DNA of 64,000 nucleotides from assembly GCF_000315545.1 (NCBI RefSeq), contig NZ_JH992902.1, positions 1,260,470 through 1,324,469 of the forward strand, given 5' to 3'. The notes below the pieces were generated by a model. It saw only the letters and a list, made by a program, of their open reading frames with translations, did no database searches and was not told the DNA's origin. The position numbers were made by a program, and so were the translations under genes. This document shows, in pieces, positions 7,810 to 16,736 of the stretch (position 1 is the first letter of the stretch; every line of letters begins with the position of its first letter). This DNA is from Selenomonas sp. F0473 (lineage in GTDB: Bacteria; Bacillota; Negativicutes; Selenomonadales; Selenomonadaceae).

Positions 7810-8982
7810 ATGAACGAACTCGCACTGAAATACGGCTGCAACCCGAACCAAACGCCCGCGCGCGTCTACGCCGACGGAGGACTTCCCTTCACCGTGCTGA
7901 ACGGGCGCCCCGGCTATATCAACCTGCTCGACGCGCTCAACAGCTGGCAGCTCGTGCGCGAGCTGCGGGACATGGCGGGGATACCCGCCGCCGCCTCGTT
8001 CAAGCACGTCAGCCCTGCGGGCGCCGCGCTCGGCCTCCCGCTCGAGGATGCGCTCGCGCGCGCCTGCCACGTGGGGGGGCGCTCCCTCTCGCCCGTCGCC
8101 GCCGCCTATGCGCGCGCGCGCGGCGCAGATCGTATGAGTTCTTACGGCGACTTTGCCGCCGTCTCCGATATTTGCGACGAGAGCCTCGCGGAATTCCTGC
8201 GCGGCGAGGTCTCCGACGGCATCATCGCGCCGGGGTACACCGCGGGCGCGCTCGGGATTTTAAAGAGCAAGCGCAAAGGCAGCTATCTCGTCCTCCAAAT
8301 GGATGAGAACTACACGCCGCCCGCCGTCGAGCATAAAGACGTCTATGGCGTCACCTTCGAGCAGCGGCGCAACGACGTGCGCATCGCCGAGGACTGCCTC
8401 ACGGACATCCCAACGGCCAATAAAGACATCCCGGCGCACGCGCGGCGCGACCTCCTGCTCGCCCTCATCACGCTGAAATACACGCAGTCGAACTCCGTCT
8501 GCTACGCCTCCGGCGGACAGGCGATCGGCGTCGGCGCGGGACAGCAGTCGCGCCTCCACTGTACGCGGCTTGCGGGGAGCAAGGCGGACACGTGGCATCT
8601 GCGCCAAAGTCCGCAGGCGCTCTCCCTCCCCTTCCGCAGCGACGTTCGCCGCCCCGACCGCGACAACGCGATCGACGTCTACATCACAGGGGACGCCGAG
8701 GACTACGCGCAGCTCGCCGCCGACTGGCGGCGGCTCTTTACCGCAAAACCCGCGCCCTTTACCGCCGAAGAAAAGCGCGCGTATCTAAAAACCGTCGGCG
8801 GCGTCTCCCTCGGCTCCGACGCATTCTTCCCCTTCGGCGACAACATTGAGCGCGCGCACCGCAGCGGCGTCTCCTACATCGCCCAGAGCGGCGGCTCCAT
8901 CCGCGACGACAACGTCATCGAGACCTGCGACAAATACGGCATCGCGATGGCCATGACGCATATCAGACTGTTCCATCACTAA
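7810..8982 (+). CDS. Stand-alone AICAR formyltransferase (PurH C-terminal domain only)
   Basis: The 390-residue protein corresponds to the AICAR transformylase half of PurH, with no IMP-cyclohydrolase (MGS-like) domain in front. Visible motifs are SFKHVSPAG (family KHxNPxG), QSNSVCYASGGQAIGVGAGQQSR, SDAFFPFGDNIE, and the C-terminal QSGGSIRDD ... MAMTHIRLFHH containing the folate/AICAR site. It would transfer a formyl group from 10-formyl-THF to AICAR to give FAICAR in purine synthesis. The ATG at 7810 follows AAAAGGAG; the ORF is open further upstream but that part lacks family similarity. No other pur gene is adjacent. The stop codon is followed at once by a dispersed repeat. Confidence 0.85.
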   Translation: MNELALKYGCNPNQTPARVYADGGLPFTVLNGRPGYINLLDALNSWQLVRELRDMAGIPAAASFKHVSPAGAALGLPLEDALARACHVGGRSLSPVAAAYARARGADRMSSYGDFAAVSDICDESLAEFLRGEVSDGIIAPGYTAGALGILKSKRKGSYLVLQMDENYTPPAVEHKDVYGVTFEQRRNDVRIAEDCLTDIPTANKDIPAHARRDLLLALITLKYTQSNSVCYASGGQAIGVGAGQQSRLHCTRLAGSKADTWHLRQSPQALSLPFRSDVRRPDRDNAIDVYITGDAEDYAQLAADWRRLFTAKPAPFTAEEKRAYLKTVGGVSLGSDAFFPFGDNIERAHRSGVSYIAQSGGSIRDDNVIETCDKYGIAMAMTHIRLFHH

Positions 8983-8986
8983 GAGA

Positions 8987-9074
8987 CGTGACGTGCGATC
9001 TTGGCGTCTAGCGTCGTTATTCGTCGAATACTGCGCTCTGCATCCAAACTTCCACGTCACTCAGATTGCTGCGG
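8987..9074 (+). repeat. Dispersed 3'-end palindromic repeat, copy A (shortened)
   Basis: It begins 5 bases after the stop of the AICAR transformylase gene with GTGACGTGCGATCTTGGCG and ends with CATCCAAACTTCCACGTCAC, the two terminal arms of the family. About 45-50 bases of the centre present in copies E and F are missing. A solitary left arm (GACGCGGGATTTTCGCGC) follows at 9078-9095. Orientation relative to the upstream gene is the same as in the other copies. Confidence 0.75.
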
Positions 9075-9178
9075 TACGACGCGGGATTTTCGCGCAGTAC
9101 GCGCCGCCGCCGTCCGCACCGCGCGGCGCCAAGCATATGCCCTTATATCTATTTAACCAAAAAGAAAATGATTCCCAC

Positions 9179-9207
9179 TTGTATTTGAACCGACGCCTCC
9201 GTATAAT
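9179..9207 (+). promoter_or_regulatory. Promoter of the methyltransferase gene
   Basis: TTGTAT (9179-9184) and TATAAT (9202-9207) have a 17-base spacer, about 45 bases before the start codon. Confidence 0.6.
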
Positions 9208-9251
9208 AGGCTGTAAATAGTCAGCGGCATAAAAAGAAACCGGAGGTTCCA

Positions 9252-10052
9252 ATGAAGATCAAGCTGGAGGGCGTCGCGGAGACGCTGCTCACGACGCTCT
9301 ATGTGCGCGCGAAGGATGCGGACAGCCCGCACTCGGTGCTGCACGATACAAAGTCGGCGGAGATCGTGGCGATGCTCGATTACGACTTCGCGCAGTTCAA
9401 GCATGCGTGGGCGTCCTACTACGGCGTGCTCGCGCGGGCCAAGACCATCGACGCGGAGATTCGAAAGTTCCTCGCCGCACATCCCGAGAGCGTCGTCGTC
9501 TCGGTCGGCAGCGGCCTCGACACGCGGTTCTCCCGCGTCGACGACGGGCGCGTCCTGTGGTACGACCTCGACTTCCCCGAGGTCATCGCGTGGCGCAGAC
9601 AGCTCTTTGAGGAGAATCCGCGCGTGCGCTGCATCGCGAAATCGGCGCTCGACCCCACATGGCCGCAGGATGTCGAGACAGGCGGCCGCCCGCTCCTCAT
9701 CGTCTCCGAGGGCGTCCTCATGTACCTCGAGGAGAGCGACGTGCAGCGCTTTCTCCGCATCCTCACCGACGGGTTCGCGGACTTCACGGCATATTTTGAC
9801 CTCATCTCCACCTATACGCAGAAACAGAGCAAACGCCACGACATGATCAAGAACATGAACGCCCCCTTCCGCTGGGGCGTCAAGGACGGCAGCGAGGTCG
9901 TCCGTCTTGAGCCGCGTATGCGCCAAATCGGCCTCATCAACTTTACCGACGAGATGCGCCGCCTCCTGCCCGGCTGGAAAAAACTCTTCATCCCCATCTT
10001 CTACCTCGTCAACAACCGTCTGGGGATGTATACCTATACGCGCGCGGAATAA
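9252..10052 (+). CDS. Class I SAM-dependent methyltransferase, LCMT/TcmP (PPM1) family
   Basis: A 266-residue protein of the leucine carboxyl methyltransferase-like family. SAM motif I is VVSVGSGLDTRFSRV (about residues 84-98), motif II ends in WYDLDFPEVI, and the post-motif LLIVSEGVLMYLEESDVQRFL (about 149-169) is diagnostic. Bacterial members methylate carboxyl or hydroxyl groups of small molecules; the substrate cannot be read from sequence. GGAGGTTCC precedes the ATG, and the gene has its own promoter and a bidirectional terminator shared with bioA, so it is monocistronic. Confidence 0.85.
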   Translation: MKIKLEGVAETLLTTLYVRAKDADSPHSVLHDTKSAEIVAMLDYDFAQFKHAWASYYGVLARAKTIDAEIRKFLAAHPESVVVSVGSGLDTRFSRVDDGRVLWYDLDFPEVIAWRRQLFEENPRVRCIAKSALDPTWPQDVETGGRPLLIVSEGVLMYLEESDVQRFLRILTDGFADFTAYFDLISTYTQKQSKRHDMIKNMNAPFRWGVKDGSEVVRLEPRMRQIGLINFTDEMRRLLPGWKKLFIPIFYLVNNRLGMYTYTRAE

Positions 10053-10064
10053 GCGCACAGCACA

Positions 10065-10103
10065 AAGGCACTGCCGCACAAAACGATGCGGCAGCGCCTT
10101 TTC
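10065..10103. terminator. Bidirectional terminator between the methyltransferase gene and bioA
   Basis: Arms AAGGCACTGCCGCA (10065-10078) and TGCGGCAGCGCCTT (10087-10100) form a long stem with one internal mismatch, followed by TTTTCG on the plus strand. It separates two convergent genes. Confidence 0.75.
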
Positions 10104-10133
10104 GTATGGGTGAAAATCAGAGAGACGAGACGG

Positions 10134-11522
10134 CTACGCGCAGAGGCCGCGCTTCACATCCCCGCGTTTCACGCCGCGCGGCAATATCTCCTCGAGCGCC
10201 GCCTTCGCGCGCTCGATCGCGATGCGCAGTTCCTCGCGCGTGATATTAAGCGCGGGGTTGAAGTAGAGCACGTCGCCGAGCGGACGCAGGAGGAGCCCGC
10301 GCCGCAGGGCGCGTTTGTAGATCTCATAGCCCGTGCGTCGCTGCGGGAGCGGCGACTTCGTCTCCCGGTCGGCGACCAGCTCGATCGCGTGGATGAGGCC
10401 AATGTGCCGGATCTCGCCGACGTTCGGATGCGCGCCGAAGGCGTCCTGCATCTCCTCCGTCAGCCACGCCGCCGTCTCGCCCGCCCGCGCGAGGATGTGC
10501 TGCTCGCGCATGACGCGCAGCACCGCGCGCGCCGCCGCACACCCGAGCGGGTTGCCCGCGTAGGTGTGACTGTGCATGAACGCGCGCCCCGCCGCATAGT
10601 CCGCATAGAACGCTTCATAAATATTTTCACGGACGCAGGTAATGGACATCGGCAGATATCCGCCCGTCAGCCCCTTCGAGAGACACATAATGTCGGGCGT
10701 GATGCCCGCATGGTCTGAGGCGAACATCTTGCCCGTGCGCCCGAAGCCCGTTGCGATCTCGTCGCAGATGAGCTTCACATCGTAGGCGTCGCAGAGGGCG
10801 CGCAGTTTTTTGAGATACAGCGGCGGATAGATGCGCATCCCCGCGCAGCCTTGGAGGAGCGGCTCCACGATGATCGCCGCCATCTCGTGCGCATGCGTTT
10901 CAAACGCCCGCTCCGCGTGCGCAAAACATGGGCAGTCGCAGTGCGCGCGTGTTTCGTCGTACGGACAGCGATAGCAGTCGGGCGCCTCGACGTGAATGTT
11001 ATCCATCATCATCGGTTGATACATCCGCGCGAAGAGATCCATGCTCCCGACCGAGAGCGCGCCGATCGTCTCGCCGTGGTACGCCTCCGTCAGGCACATG
11101 AACCGCTGTTTTTCGGGCTTTCCCGTCTGCAAATAGTATTGGAACGACATCTTGAGCGCGCATTCCACCGCCGCCGAACCGTTGTCGTTGAAGTGGAACT
11201 TCGTCAGCCCCGGCGGCACGATCTCCGCCAGCTCCTCGGCAAGGAGGATCGCCCCCTCGTGGGAAAAATTGGCAAAGATGACATGCTCGAGCCGATCGAG
11301 CTGCTCCTTGATCGCTTGATTAATGTCCGGATTGCAGTGTCCGAGGAGATTCGCCCACCACGAGCTCACGATATCGAGATATTGCCTCCCGTAGATGTCA
11401 TGCAGCCATACCCCTTCGCCGCGCTGCACGACAATGGGCGGCAGCTCCTCATAGTCCTTCATTTGCGAGCAGGGATGCCAGATGTGCGCGAGATCCCGCT
11501 CTTCCATAGCGCGTGCTTTCAT
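10134..11522 (-). CDS. bioA: Adenosylmethionine-8-amino-7-oxononanoate aminotransferase
   Basis: The 462-residue class III aminotransferase converts KAPA to DAPA using SAM as amino donor, the penultimate part of biotin synthesis. Diagnostic pieces are the N-terminal IWHPCSQMKDYEELPPIVV, SSWWANLLGHCNP, YHGETIGALSVGSMDLF, the PLP-binding LICDEIATGFGRTGKMFASDHAGITPDIMCLSKGLTGGY (PLP Lys in LSKGLTGG) and HSHTYAGNPLGCAAA. It is the last gene of bioY-bioD-bioA, 13 bases after bioD, and is controlled by the BirA-type operator upstream of bioY. Length is typical. Confidence 0.95.
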   Translation of the reverse strand: MKARAMEERDLAHIWHPCSQMKDYEELPPIVVQRGEGVWLHDIYGRQYLDIVSSWWANLLGHCNPDINQAIKEQLDRLEHVIFANFSHEGAILLAEELAEIVPPGLTKFHFNDNGSAAVECALKMSFQYYLQTGKPEKQRFMCLTEAYHGETIGALSVGSMDLFARMYQPMMMDNIHVEAPDCYRCPYDETRAHCDCPCFAHAERAFETHAHEMAAIIVEPLLQGCAGMRIYPPLYLKKLRALCDAYDVKLICDEIATGFGRTGKMFASDHAGITPDIMCLSKGLTGGYLPMSITCVRENIYEAFYADYAAGRAFMHSHTYAGNPLGCAAARAVLRVMREQHILARAGETAAWLTEEMQDAFGAHPNVGEIRHIGLIHAIELVADRETKSPLPQRRTGYEIYKRALRRGLLLRPLGDVLYFNPALNITREELRIAIERAKAALEEILPRGVKRGDVKRGLCA

Positions 11523-11535
11523 TGCTCTCCTCTTT

Positions 11536-12222
11536 TCAGTGATACAGCGCCGCGAGCTGCGCCGCGTCGATATCGAGTTCCTCTGCGTTCGACGCGACCG
11601 CCGCGATGACGGGGACGCCCGTCATCTCCTCGATCATGCGGCGGTTGTCCTCCTCCATCGCGTCACCCGCGTGATAGTTGTTGAGGATCACGCCGCGCAC
11701 GGGGATGTCGCGCCGCTCTAAATGCTCGACGGTCAGCGCCGCCGCGTTGATCGTACCGAGCCCCGCATCCGCGACCACGAGCGTGCCGAGCCCAAGCATT
11801 TTGATGAGATCGTCCAAAATCATTTTTTGCGCCGCGTCCCAACGCAGCGGGCAGATGATGCCGCCGCTGCCCTCCATCGTCAGCAGCTCATAGTAGTCCT
11901 TTGCCCGCGCAAAATCTCTGCGCACGCGGTCCGGATCGATCGGATCGTCATTCCACCGCGCCGCCAGATGCGGCGACACCGCCTCCCGGTAGACATAGGA
12001 CACTGCGGGCGGCCCCCCCGGCGGAATCCCCGCCGCGCGCTGCACATGCAGCACATCCCCCGGCAGGAGCGCCCCGTTCGTATCCGGCACCGCCCCCGAG
12101 AGCGCCGCCTTATAATAGCCCGCCCGATGCCCCGCCGCGCGGAGCTTCTGCACGATGAGGCCCGTCACATAGGTCTTGCCGACATCCGTGCCCGTCCCCG
12201 TCACAAAAAGCGCTTTTCCCAT
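11536..12222 (-). CDS. bioD: Dethiobiotin synthetase
   Basis: This 228-residue P-loop enzyme closes the ureido ring of DAPA with CO2 and ATP. The Walker A variant GTGTDVGKTYV at the N-terminus, followed by YYKAALSG, and the EGSGGIICPL block with the catalytic/metal acid are characteristic. It starts 3 bases after bioY ends, indicating translational coupling, and is followed by bioA. Confidence 0.93.
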   Translation of the reverse strand: MGKALFVTGTGTDVGKTYVTGLIVQKLRAAGHRAGYYKAALSGAVPDTNGALLPGDVLHVQRAAGIPPGGPPAVSYVYREAVSPHLAARWNDDPIDPDRVRRDFARAKDYYELLTMEGSGGIICPLRWDAAQKMILDDLIKMLGLGTLVVADAGLGTINAAALTVEHLERRDIPVRGVILNNYHAGDAMEEDNRRMIEEMTGVPVIAAVASNAEELDIDAAQLAALYH

Positions 12223-12225
12223 CGA

Positions 12226-12810
12226 TTACACATCCTTTACCGGGAGACGGACCGCCGGCTCCGTCTGCCACGCCCCTGCGCGGCGGAACCGCACGGCGAG
12301 CCACGCCGCCGCGCCGCAGATGAGGAGATCGGGCGGCGTCTGGAGAATGCCGCAATAGAGGATCGCCGTCCAGAGCGCGATCGGCGCCTCGAGCAGATAG
12401 TTCGACGCGAGATAAAACCAGCTGATGCCGATCCCGTAGACGATCGCCATGCCGCCGAGATTCACGAGCAACAGGCGCCGAAATCCCGGCTCCGCCGTCA
12501 TGCGCGCCCAGCGTCCGCAGAAATACGCCTGCACGATGAAGCCGAGCAGATAGCCGAACGTCGGCTGTAAGAGATACGAGGGCCCGCCGCCCATCGCAAA
12601 GACCGGCACGCCCACGAGCCCGAGCAGCACATAGGTGCCGACCGCGAGCGCCCCGCGCCGCGGACCGAGCACGAGGCCTGCGAGCAACGTAAACAGGAAC
12701 TGCAGCGTATAGACATCCGTCCCGACCGGAATGCGGATCCACGACCCCACCGTAATGAGCGCGATGAAAATCCCACAGCGCGCCAATTCTCGAATCTCCA
12801 AATATTTCAC
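12226..12810 (-). CDS. bioY: Biotin transporter BioY (ECF S component)
   Basis: A 194-residue membrane protein with about six hydrophobic segments and the BioY hallmarks TLQFLFTLLAGLVLGPRRG and GGGPSYLLQPTFGYLLGF. It is the substrate-binding unit of an energy-coupling-factor biotin importer; the ECF A and T components are not in this window. Translation probably starts at the GTG at 12810, which lies 9 bases after AAAGGAGG. As first gene of bioYDA it joins uptake and synthesis in one unit under biotin control. Confidence 0.92.
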   Translation of the reverse strand: MKYLEIRELARCGIFIALITVGSWIRIPVGTDVYTLQFLFTLLAGLVLGPRRGALAVGTYVLLGLVGVPVFAMGGGPSYLLQPTFGYLLGFIVQAYFCGRWARMTAEPGFRRLLLVNLGGMAIVYGIGISWFYLASNYLLEAPIALWTAILYCGILQTPPDLLICGAAAWLAVRFRRAGAWQTEPAVRLPVKDV

Positions 12811-12840
12811 AGAAACATGCCTCCTTTATTCGTTCTGTTT

Positions 12841-12895
12841 ATGATAACTCTAAATATGTTTTATTGTCAACAATATTTTAAATATTAGTTTACAA
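12841..12895 (-). promoter_or_regulatory. bioYDA promoter overlapped by a BirA-type operator
   Basis: The imperfect palindrome TTGTCAAC (12864-12871) - 16 bases - GTTTACAA (12888-12895) fits the known BirA box spacing (TTGTTAAC-N16-GTTAACAA type). On the minus strand the promoter reads TTGACA (plus TGTCAA, 12865-12870), 18 bases, TATCAT (plus ATGATA, 12841-12846), so the -35 lies inside one operator half. Biotinyl-AMP-bound BirA would block RNA polymerase. Confidence 0.65.
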
Positions 12896-12953
12896 AAATA
12901 TTTCCTGTTCTATACCATCCAAAGACGCGTATCTATCGACACTTTACCGCATC

Positions 12954-12996
12954 AAAAAAGACCGCCGTACCTCCGATATTGGTACGACGGTCTCTT
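12954..12996 (-). terminator. Terminator of the chemotaxis receptor gene
   Basis: GACCGCCGTACC (12960-12971) pairs with GGTACGACGGTC (12981-12992) with one mismatch. On the minus strand it is followed by TTTTTT (plus-strand A-run 12954-12959). Confidence 0.8.
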
Positions 12997-13018
12997 TTGA
13001 TGCGCGTCTATGTCCCGC

Positions 13019-14803
13019 TCAGATATCGAACGTCTCGATCTGGCCTTTGATTGCGCCGACTTCCTCGGCAAGCTGACGGGCGACGTCCGCCATTTCGTTG
13101 ATCGCGTTCGTCTGCTGCTGGACGCTCGCCGCCATCTCCTCGGTGCTCGCGGCGCTGTTCTGTGCGTTGTCGGCGAGCGATCCGACGAGCGGCGCGATCT
13201 CTTTGACGTTGGCAAAGATATCGGAAATCGAGTGCTCCAGGTTGACGACGGCATTCTCCATCCGATCGATCGAGCCGGCGATGTTGATATAGTTGCTGCG
13301 CGTCGACTCGATCGCGGCCGTCTGCGCCTCGGCGGACGACTCGACGTCCTTGATGCAGGTTACGGCGTTCTCAGAGTCCCGCTGCAGGGCGAGAATCACG
13401 GTCTTGATATCGTTGGTAAATAGGGCGGTCTGCTCGGCGAGTTTGCGCACCTCGCCCGCGACGACGGCGAATCCGCGCCCCGTCTCGCCTGCGCGGGCGG
13501 CCTCGATGGCTGCGTTCAGCGCGAGGAGCTGGGTCTGTTCCGCGATGGACTCGATCATCGTGCTCGCCTCGCCGATCTTGCCCGCGCTCGCGTGGCTCTC
13601 CGTGACGAGGGTCGCGATGCGCGCGACATTCGCGTTCACTTGCTTGGTCTCCCGCATGAGGGCTTCGACGGCCTGTGTTCCGTGTTCCTTTTCCTCGTTG
13701 ACGCTGGCGCTGACATCCTTCAGATCGCGCAGCATCGTCTCGTTCTCCTGCAGCGCGGACTCGATGGACTGGACGTTATCGTGGATGTTCTGCGTGTGCA
13801 TCGCCTGATCGGTCGCGCCGTTCGCGATGTTCTCGATCGTCCGGCTGATCTGTTCGCCGGATTCGAGGACGCTCGTATTAGAGTGGCTGAGCGTGCTCGA
13901 CATCTCGCCGAGCGCCGAAGCGCCTTTCGCGAGCGAGCCGATCATCGTCTTGATCTGCGCGCTGAAATCGTTCATCGTACGCGAGAGAACGCCGATTTCG
14001 TCTGCGCTGTCGTTCTCAATCGGGTGAATCTTAATCTTGCCCTGCGCGTTCTTGGAAAAGGCCCGCGACATATCCGTCACGGGACGCGTCACGCCGGTGC
14101 TGACACGCACGGCGACGATGACGCAGACGATGAGCGCCAGCGCGATGCAGAGCACGGAAAGGCCCAGCTGCTCATAGGCGCCGGTGCGGTTCTCCTCGCT
14201 GCGCTGCGAAAGATAGGTGTCGATATTGTCGACATAGTTGCCCGTCGATATGACCCAGCCCCACGGAGCGAACTTCAGCGAGTAGGCGCGCTTCGGCGAG
14301 AGGCGTCCCGTGCCGACATCCTCGGGCTTTTCCCACATGAAATTGCTGTAGCCGCTGCCGTCGTTCGCCGCCTTGATCAGACTGCGGATGACGTAGTTGC
14401 CCTCCGGGTCCTGCTCGTCCGCGCGGTTCGTTCCTTCTTTTTTTTCTCCAAAAACGGATGGGCGACGAGGATATAATTCGTGTCGTCGATCCAAAAATAG
14501 CCGCTGTTATCCGCTCCGTAGCGCAGCTGCTTGACGCGCGCGGCCGCTTCCGTCTTCGCCTCGTCCTCTGGTGAGGCGCCCGTCTTTGTAGGCGTCGTAG
14601 GCGCTCTGCACTTCGTAGAGCGCGAGCTGCGTCCCGACGCGGATCATGTTGTCGTAATCGTCGTAGAGGATCGTGCGGAACTGCGCCTGCGTCTCGTGGT
14701 CGCGGCTGTTCGTCATCACCAGCAGCAGTCCCACGATCAGCAGAGACAGGCCGATGACGGGCGCCAGCAGCGCCGCCATAAATTTACTGCGCAGAGATTT
14801 CAT
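13019..14803 (-). pseudogene. Methyl-accepting chemotaxis protein (sCache type) with two compensating frameshifts
   Basis: The N-terminal part (14803 to about 14507) starts MKSLRSKFMAALLAPVIG, with a transmembrane helix and the start of a periplasmic sensor. A +1 shift occurs near 14565-14571: LT should continue as EDEAKTEAAARVKQLRYG and then [17 protein letters not shown], present in another frame. A second shift occurs at an A8 run (plus-strand T8, 14438-14445), after which the frame [17 protein letters not shown] continues through sCache_2, a second TM, HAMP and the signalling domain (tip region around [18 protein letters not shown]-like, here [19 protein letters not shown]). With both corrected it is a normal full-length receptor of about 594 residues. 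It may be a true pseudogene, a phase-variable gene (A8 tract) or sequencing error. Confidence 0.85.
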
Positions 14804-14889
14804 GAGATAAGACTCCCTTTCCTATGGTACGGTATTCCCTACGTACGGATATTCGCGAAGAAGCGAAAGTTCCTGCCGTAAATTTATAT

Positions 14890-16248
14890 TTATCGCGCCG
14901 ATACGGGCATCCTGCGGTAGTCGGCGATGCCGTCGGCGAAGAGGGACGACGGCTCGTTGTAGAACGCGACGAAGCCGTCGATCATCTCGTGCCCGTATAC
15001 ATCGTCCGTCATGTACGGCTGATAGAAGTTGCGGCGTTCCTTTTCAAAGTTCGCCCACGTCATGAAATACGGCATATGGTGCCGCCGCACAACCGCGGAG
15101 ATCTCAGTATACCATGTCTTGTCCGCGCTGCCCGTGAGCGCGAGGCCGCCGCCGTCCATATGCACGCCGACCTCGGTCAGCGCCGCGATCTTCCCGTGCC
15201 GCGCCGCCGCCCGCGCTGCGGCCGCAGCCGACCGGTCGAGCGTGCCGATCCACGCGTCCGTATGGTCGTCGTCGTAGAGGTCGAATCCGAAGACGTCCGC
15301 ATAATCGTCGCCGGGATAACGGTCCAAGTATTCCTCCTCCGTATCGAACGGGCCGTTCGGCGAATAGACGTAGATCAGATTGTGTACGCCCCGTTCATCG
15401 CGCAGGTACTCTACCGTCGCGCGCCAGAGCGCGGCGAAGTCCTCCGCCGACGAACTGCGCGCGCCCCACCAGAACCAATCTCCGTTATGCTCGTGAAGCG
15501 GGCGAAAGAGCAGGGGGATCCCCTCCGCCGAAAGCCGCCGCGCGAAGTCCGCGACAAGATCGAGATACGCCGTGTAGACGGGGCGGAGATCGCCGCCCGG
15601 CAGACAGCGGCGGACCACATTACCCGACAGCTGCCGCGGCGAATAGCCGGAGAAATCATAGCGGCCGTTCACCATCGGCCGCCGCGCGACGCGCGCGAAA
15701 TTCGGCATGTGCATGGAAAACGTGAGGATCGCGCCCTCCCGCGACGCGCCGCGTGCGATACGGACGAGTTTATCCGTATGGGTGACGCCCGCCGCGCGCT
15801 CCGCTTCCGTCAGCTCCAGTTCCTCGCCCGTGAGGGAAAGCGCGTCCATGCCGACGATACCCGCGAGCGCGCCGACGGCGTCCTTCGTATCGGAGTTTGT
15901 CCCATCCTCCGTGCGGAACGCCTTATGATGCGCGTCGTTCTGGTGCCCGTAGATCACGTATCCCGCGCGCCCGACCGCCGTGAGATACGCGTATAGGGCC
16001 CGCGTTTCCGCGGTCGCCGCGGGATCGACGAGCGCCGCCCGTGCGGGCGCATATGCGCGCAGGCCCCCCACGGTCGGCATCTCGCGTCGCGCCCGCGCAT
16101 TGTCGGGCAGCACCGTGCGCCGCACATACGCGGGGTGATGCGCGTCCGTCATCGGATCGGACGCGTCCGCACAGGCGGAGGAGAGGAGAACGGCCGCGCC
16201 GCAGAGGGCGGCGCATGCAAGTTTCACGGGAAAAGTCAACATATCCAT
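14890..16248 (-). CDS. Secreted glycoside hydrolase family 26 (mannanase-like)
   Basis: The 452-residue protein begins with a signal sequence ending near SSACADAS, so it is probably a lipoprotein. The body matches GH26: YVIYGHQND at the N-terminus, IPLLFRPLHEHNGDWFWWG with the acid/base Glu (HEHNG, about residue 228), and AALTEVGVH with the nucleophile Glu. The C-terminal ITWANF-like strand reads FMTWANFEKERR. Family members cleave beta-1,4-mannan or related beta-glucans. It is a single leftward gene upstream of the broken chemotaxis receptor, with which it could share a transcript. Substrate is uncertain. Confidence 0.85.
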   Translation of the reverse strand: MDMLTFPVKLACAALCGAAVLLSSACADASDPMTDAHHPAYVRRTVLPDNARARREMPTVGGLRAYAPARAALVDPAATAETRALYAYLTAVGRAGYVIYGHQNDAHHKAFRTEDGTNSDTKDAVGALAGIVGMDALSLTGEELELTEAERAAGVTHTDKLVRIARGASREGAILTFSMHMPNFARVARRPMVNGRYDFSGYSPRQLSGNVVRRCLPGGDLRPVYTAYLDLVADFARRLSAEGIPLLFRPLHEHNGDWFWWGARSSSAEDFAALWRATVEYLRDERGVHNLIYVYSPNGPFDTEEEYLDRYPGDDYADVFGFDLYDDDHTDAWIGTLDRSAAAAARAAARHGKIAALTEVGVHMDGGGLALTGSADKTWYTEISAVVRRHHMPYFMTWANFEKERRNFYQPYMTDDVYGHEMIDGFVAFYNEPSSLFADGIADYRRMPVSAR

Positions 16249-16325
16249 CGTTCTATTCCTTTACAAAAGCCTCATGGAATTTCCTCATATTATAGCATGC
16301 GCACGATGACGGCGACGCATCTTTA

Positions 16326-16354
16326 TTGCATTCCCTTATGCGGGATGATAAAAT
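16326..16354 (+). promoter_or_regulatory. Promoter of the DUF6883-like gene pair
   Basis: TTGCAT (16326-16331) and TAAAAT (16349-16354) are 17 bases apart, about 28 bases before the ATG at 16382. Confidence 0.55.
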
Positions 16355-16381
16355 GTAATTGCAGATTCAACATCATGCAAG

Positions 16382-16726
16382 GTGACGCAGATGACGTTGC
16401 CCCATTATGAAAGCGCGCTTATCCCAAAGGAAAAGATCTTCGACTACGGGTTCAATATGCGCCATCCGCGCGGTGCCGACAAAGCAATTGCATTTGAACG
16501 GGCGTTGGGGTATCATCAAGACAGCGGCGCAGCCTTGATTAAGTCCATACGAAAAGCTCTGCCCGAAATGTCGGTCGTCGAGCGGACAGGCGCGTATGGG
16601 CGGCAGTTTTCCGGTGTGATTGAACTCTCCGGCATAGACGGGAGAACGGCAAAAGCGCGGACATGCTGGCAGTTGGATCAAGGCGCACATGCCCCCAAGC
16701 TGATATCAATTTATGTAGATAAGTGA
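16382..16726 (+). CDS. DUF6883-like small protein, possible toxin-like domain
   Basis: The 114-residue protein reads LIPKEKIFDYGFNMRHPRGADKAIAFERALGY-type: a lead-in LP-x-EK, a K-A-x-AFERALGY block, and a C-terminal R-T-C-W-Q-L-D ... APKLISIYV strand. This pattern resembles DUF6883, a domain often seen alone or at the C-terminus of polymorphic toxins. The next gene starts a few bases downstream and resembles DUF4926, a frequent small partner. I infer a stand-alone two-gene module, possibly effector/immunity. No signal sequence. A weak GGTGACGCAG ribosome site lies upstream. Confidence 0.55.
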   Translation: MTQMTLPHYESALIPKEKIFDYGFNMRHPRGADKAIAFERALGYHQDSGAALIKSIRKALPEMSVVERTGAYGRQFSGVIELSGIDGRTAKARTCWQLDQGAHAPKLISIYVDK

Positions 16727-16736
16727 GGTGAGCTCA

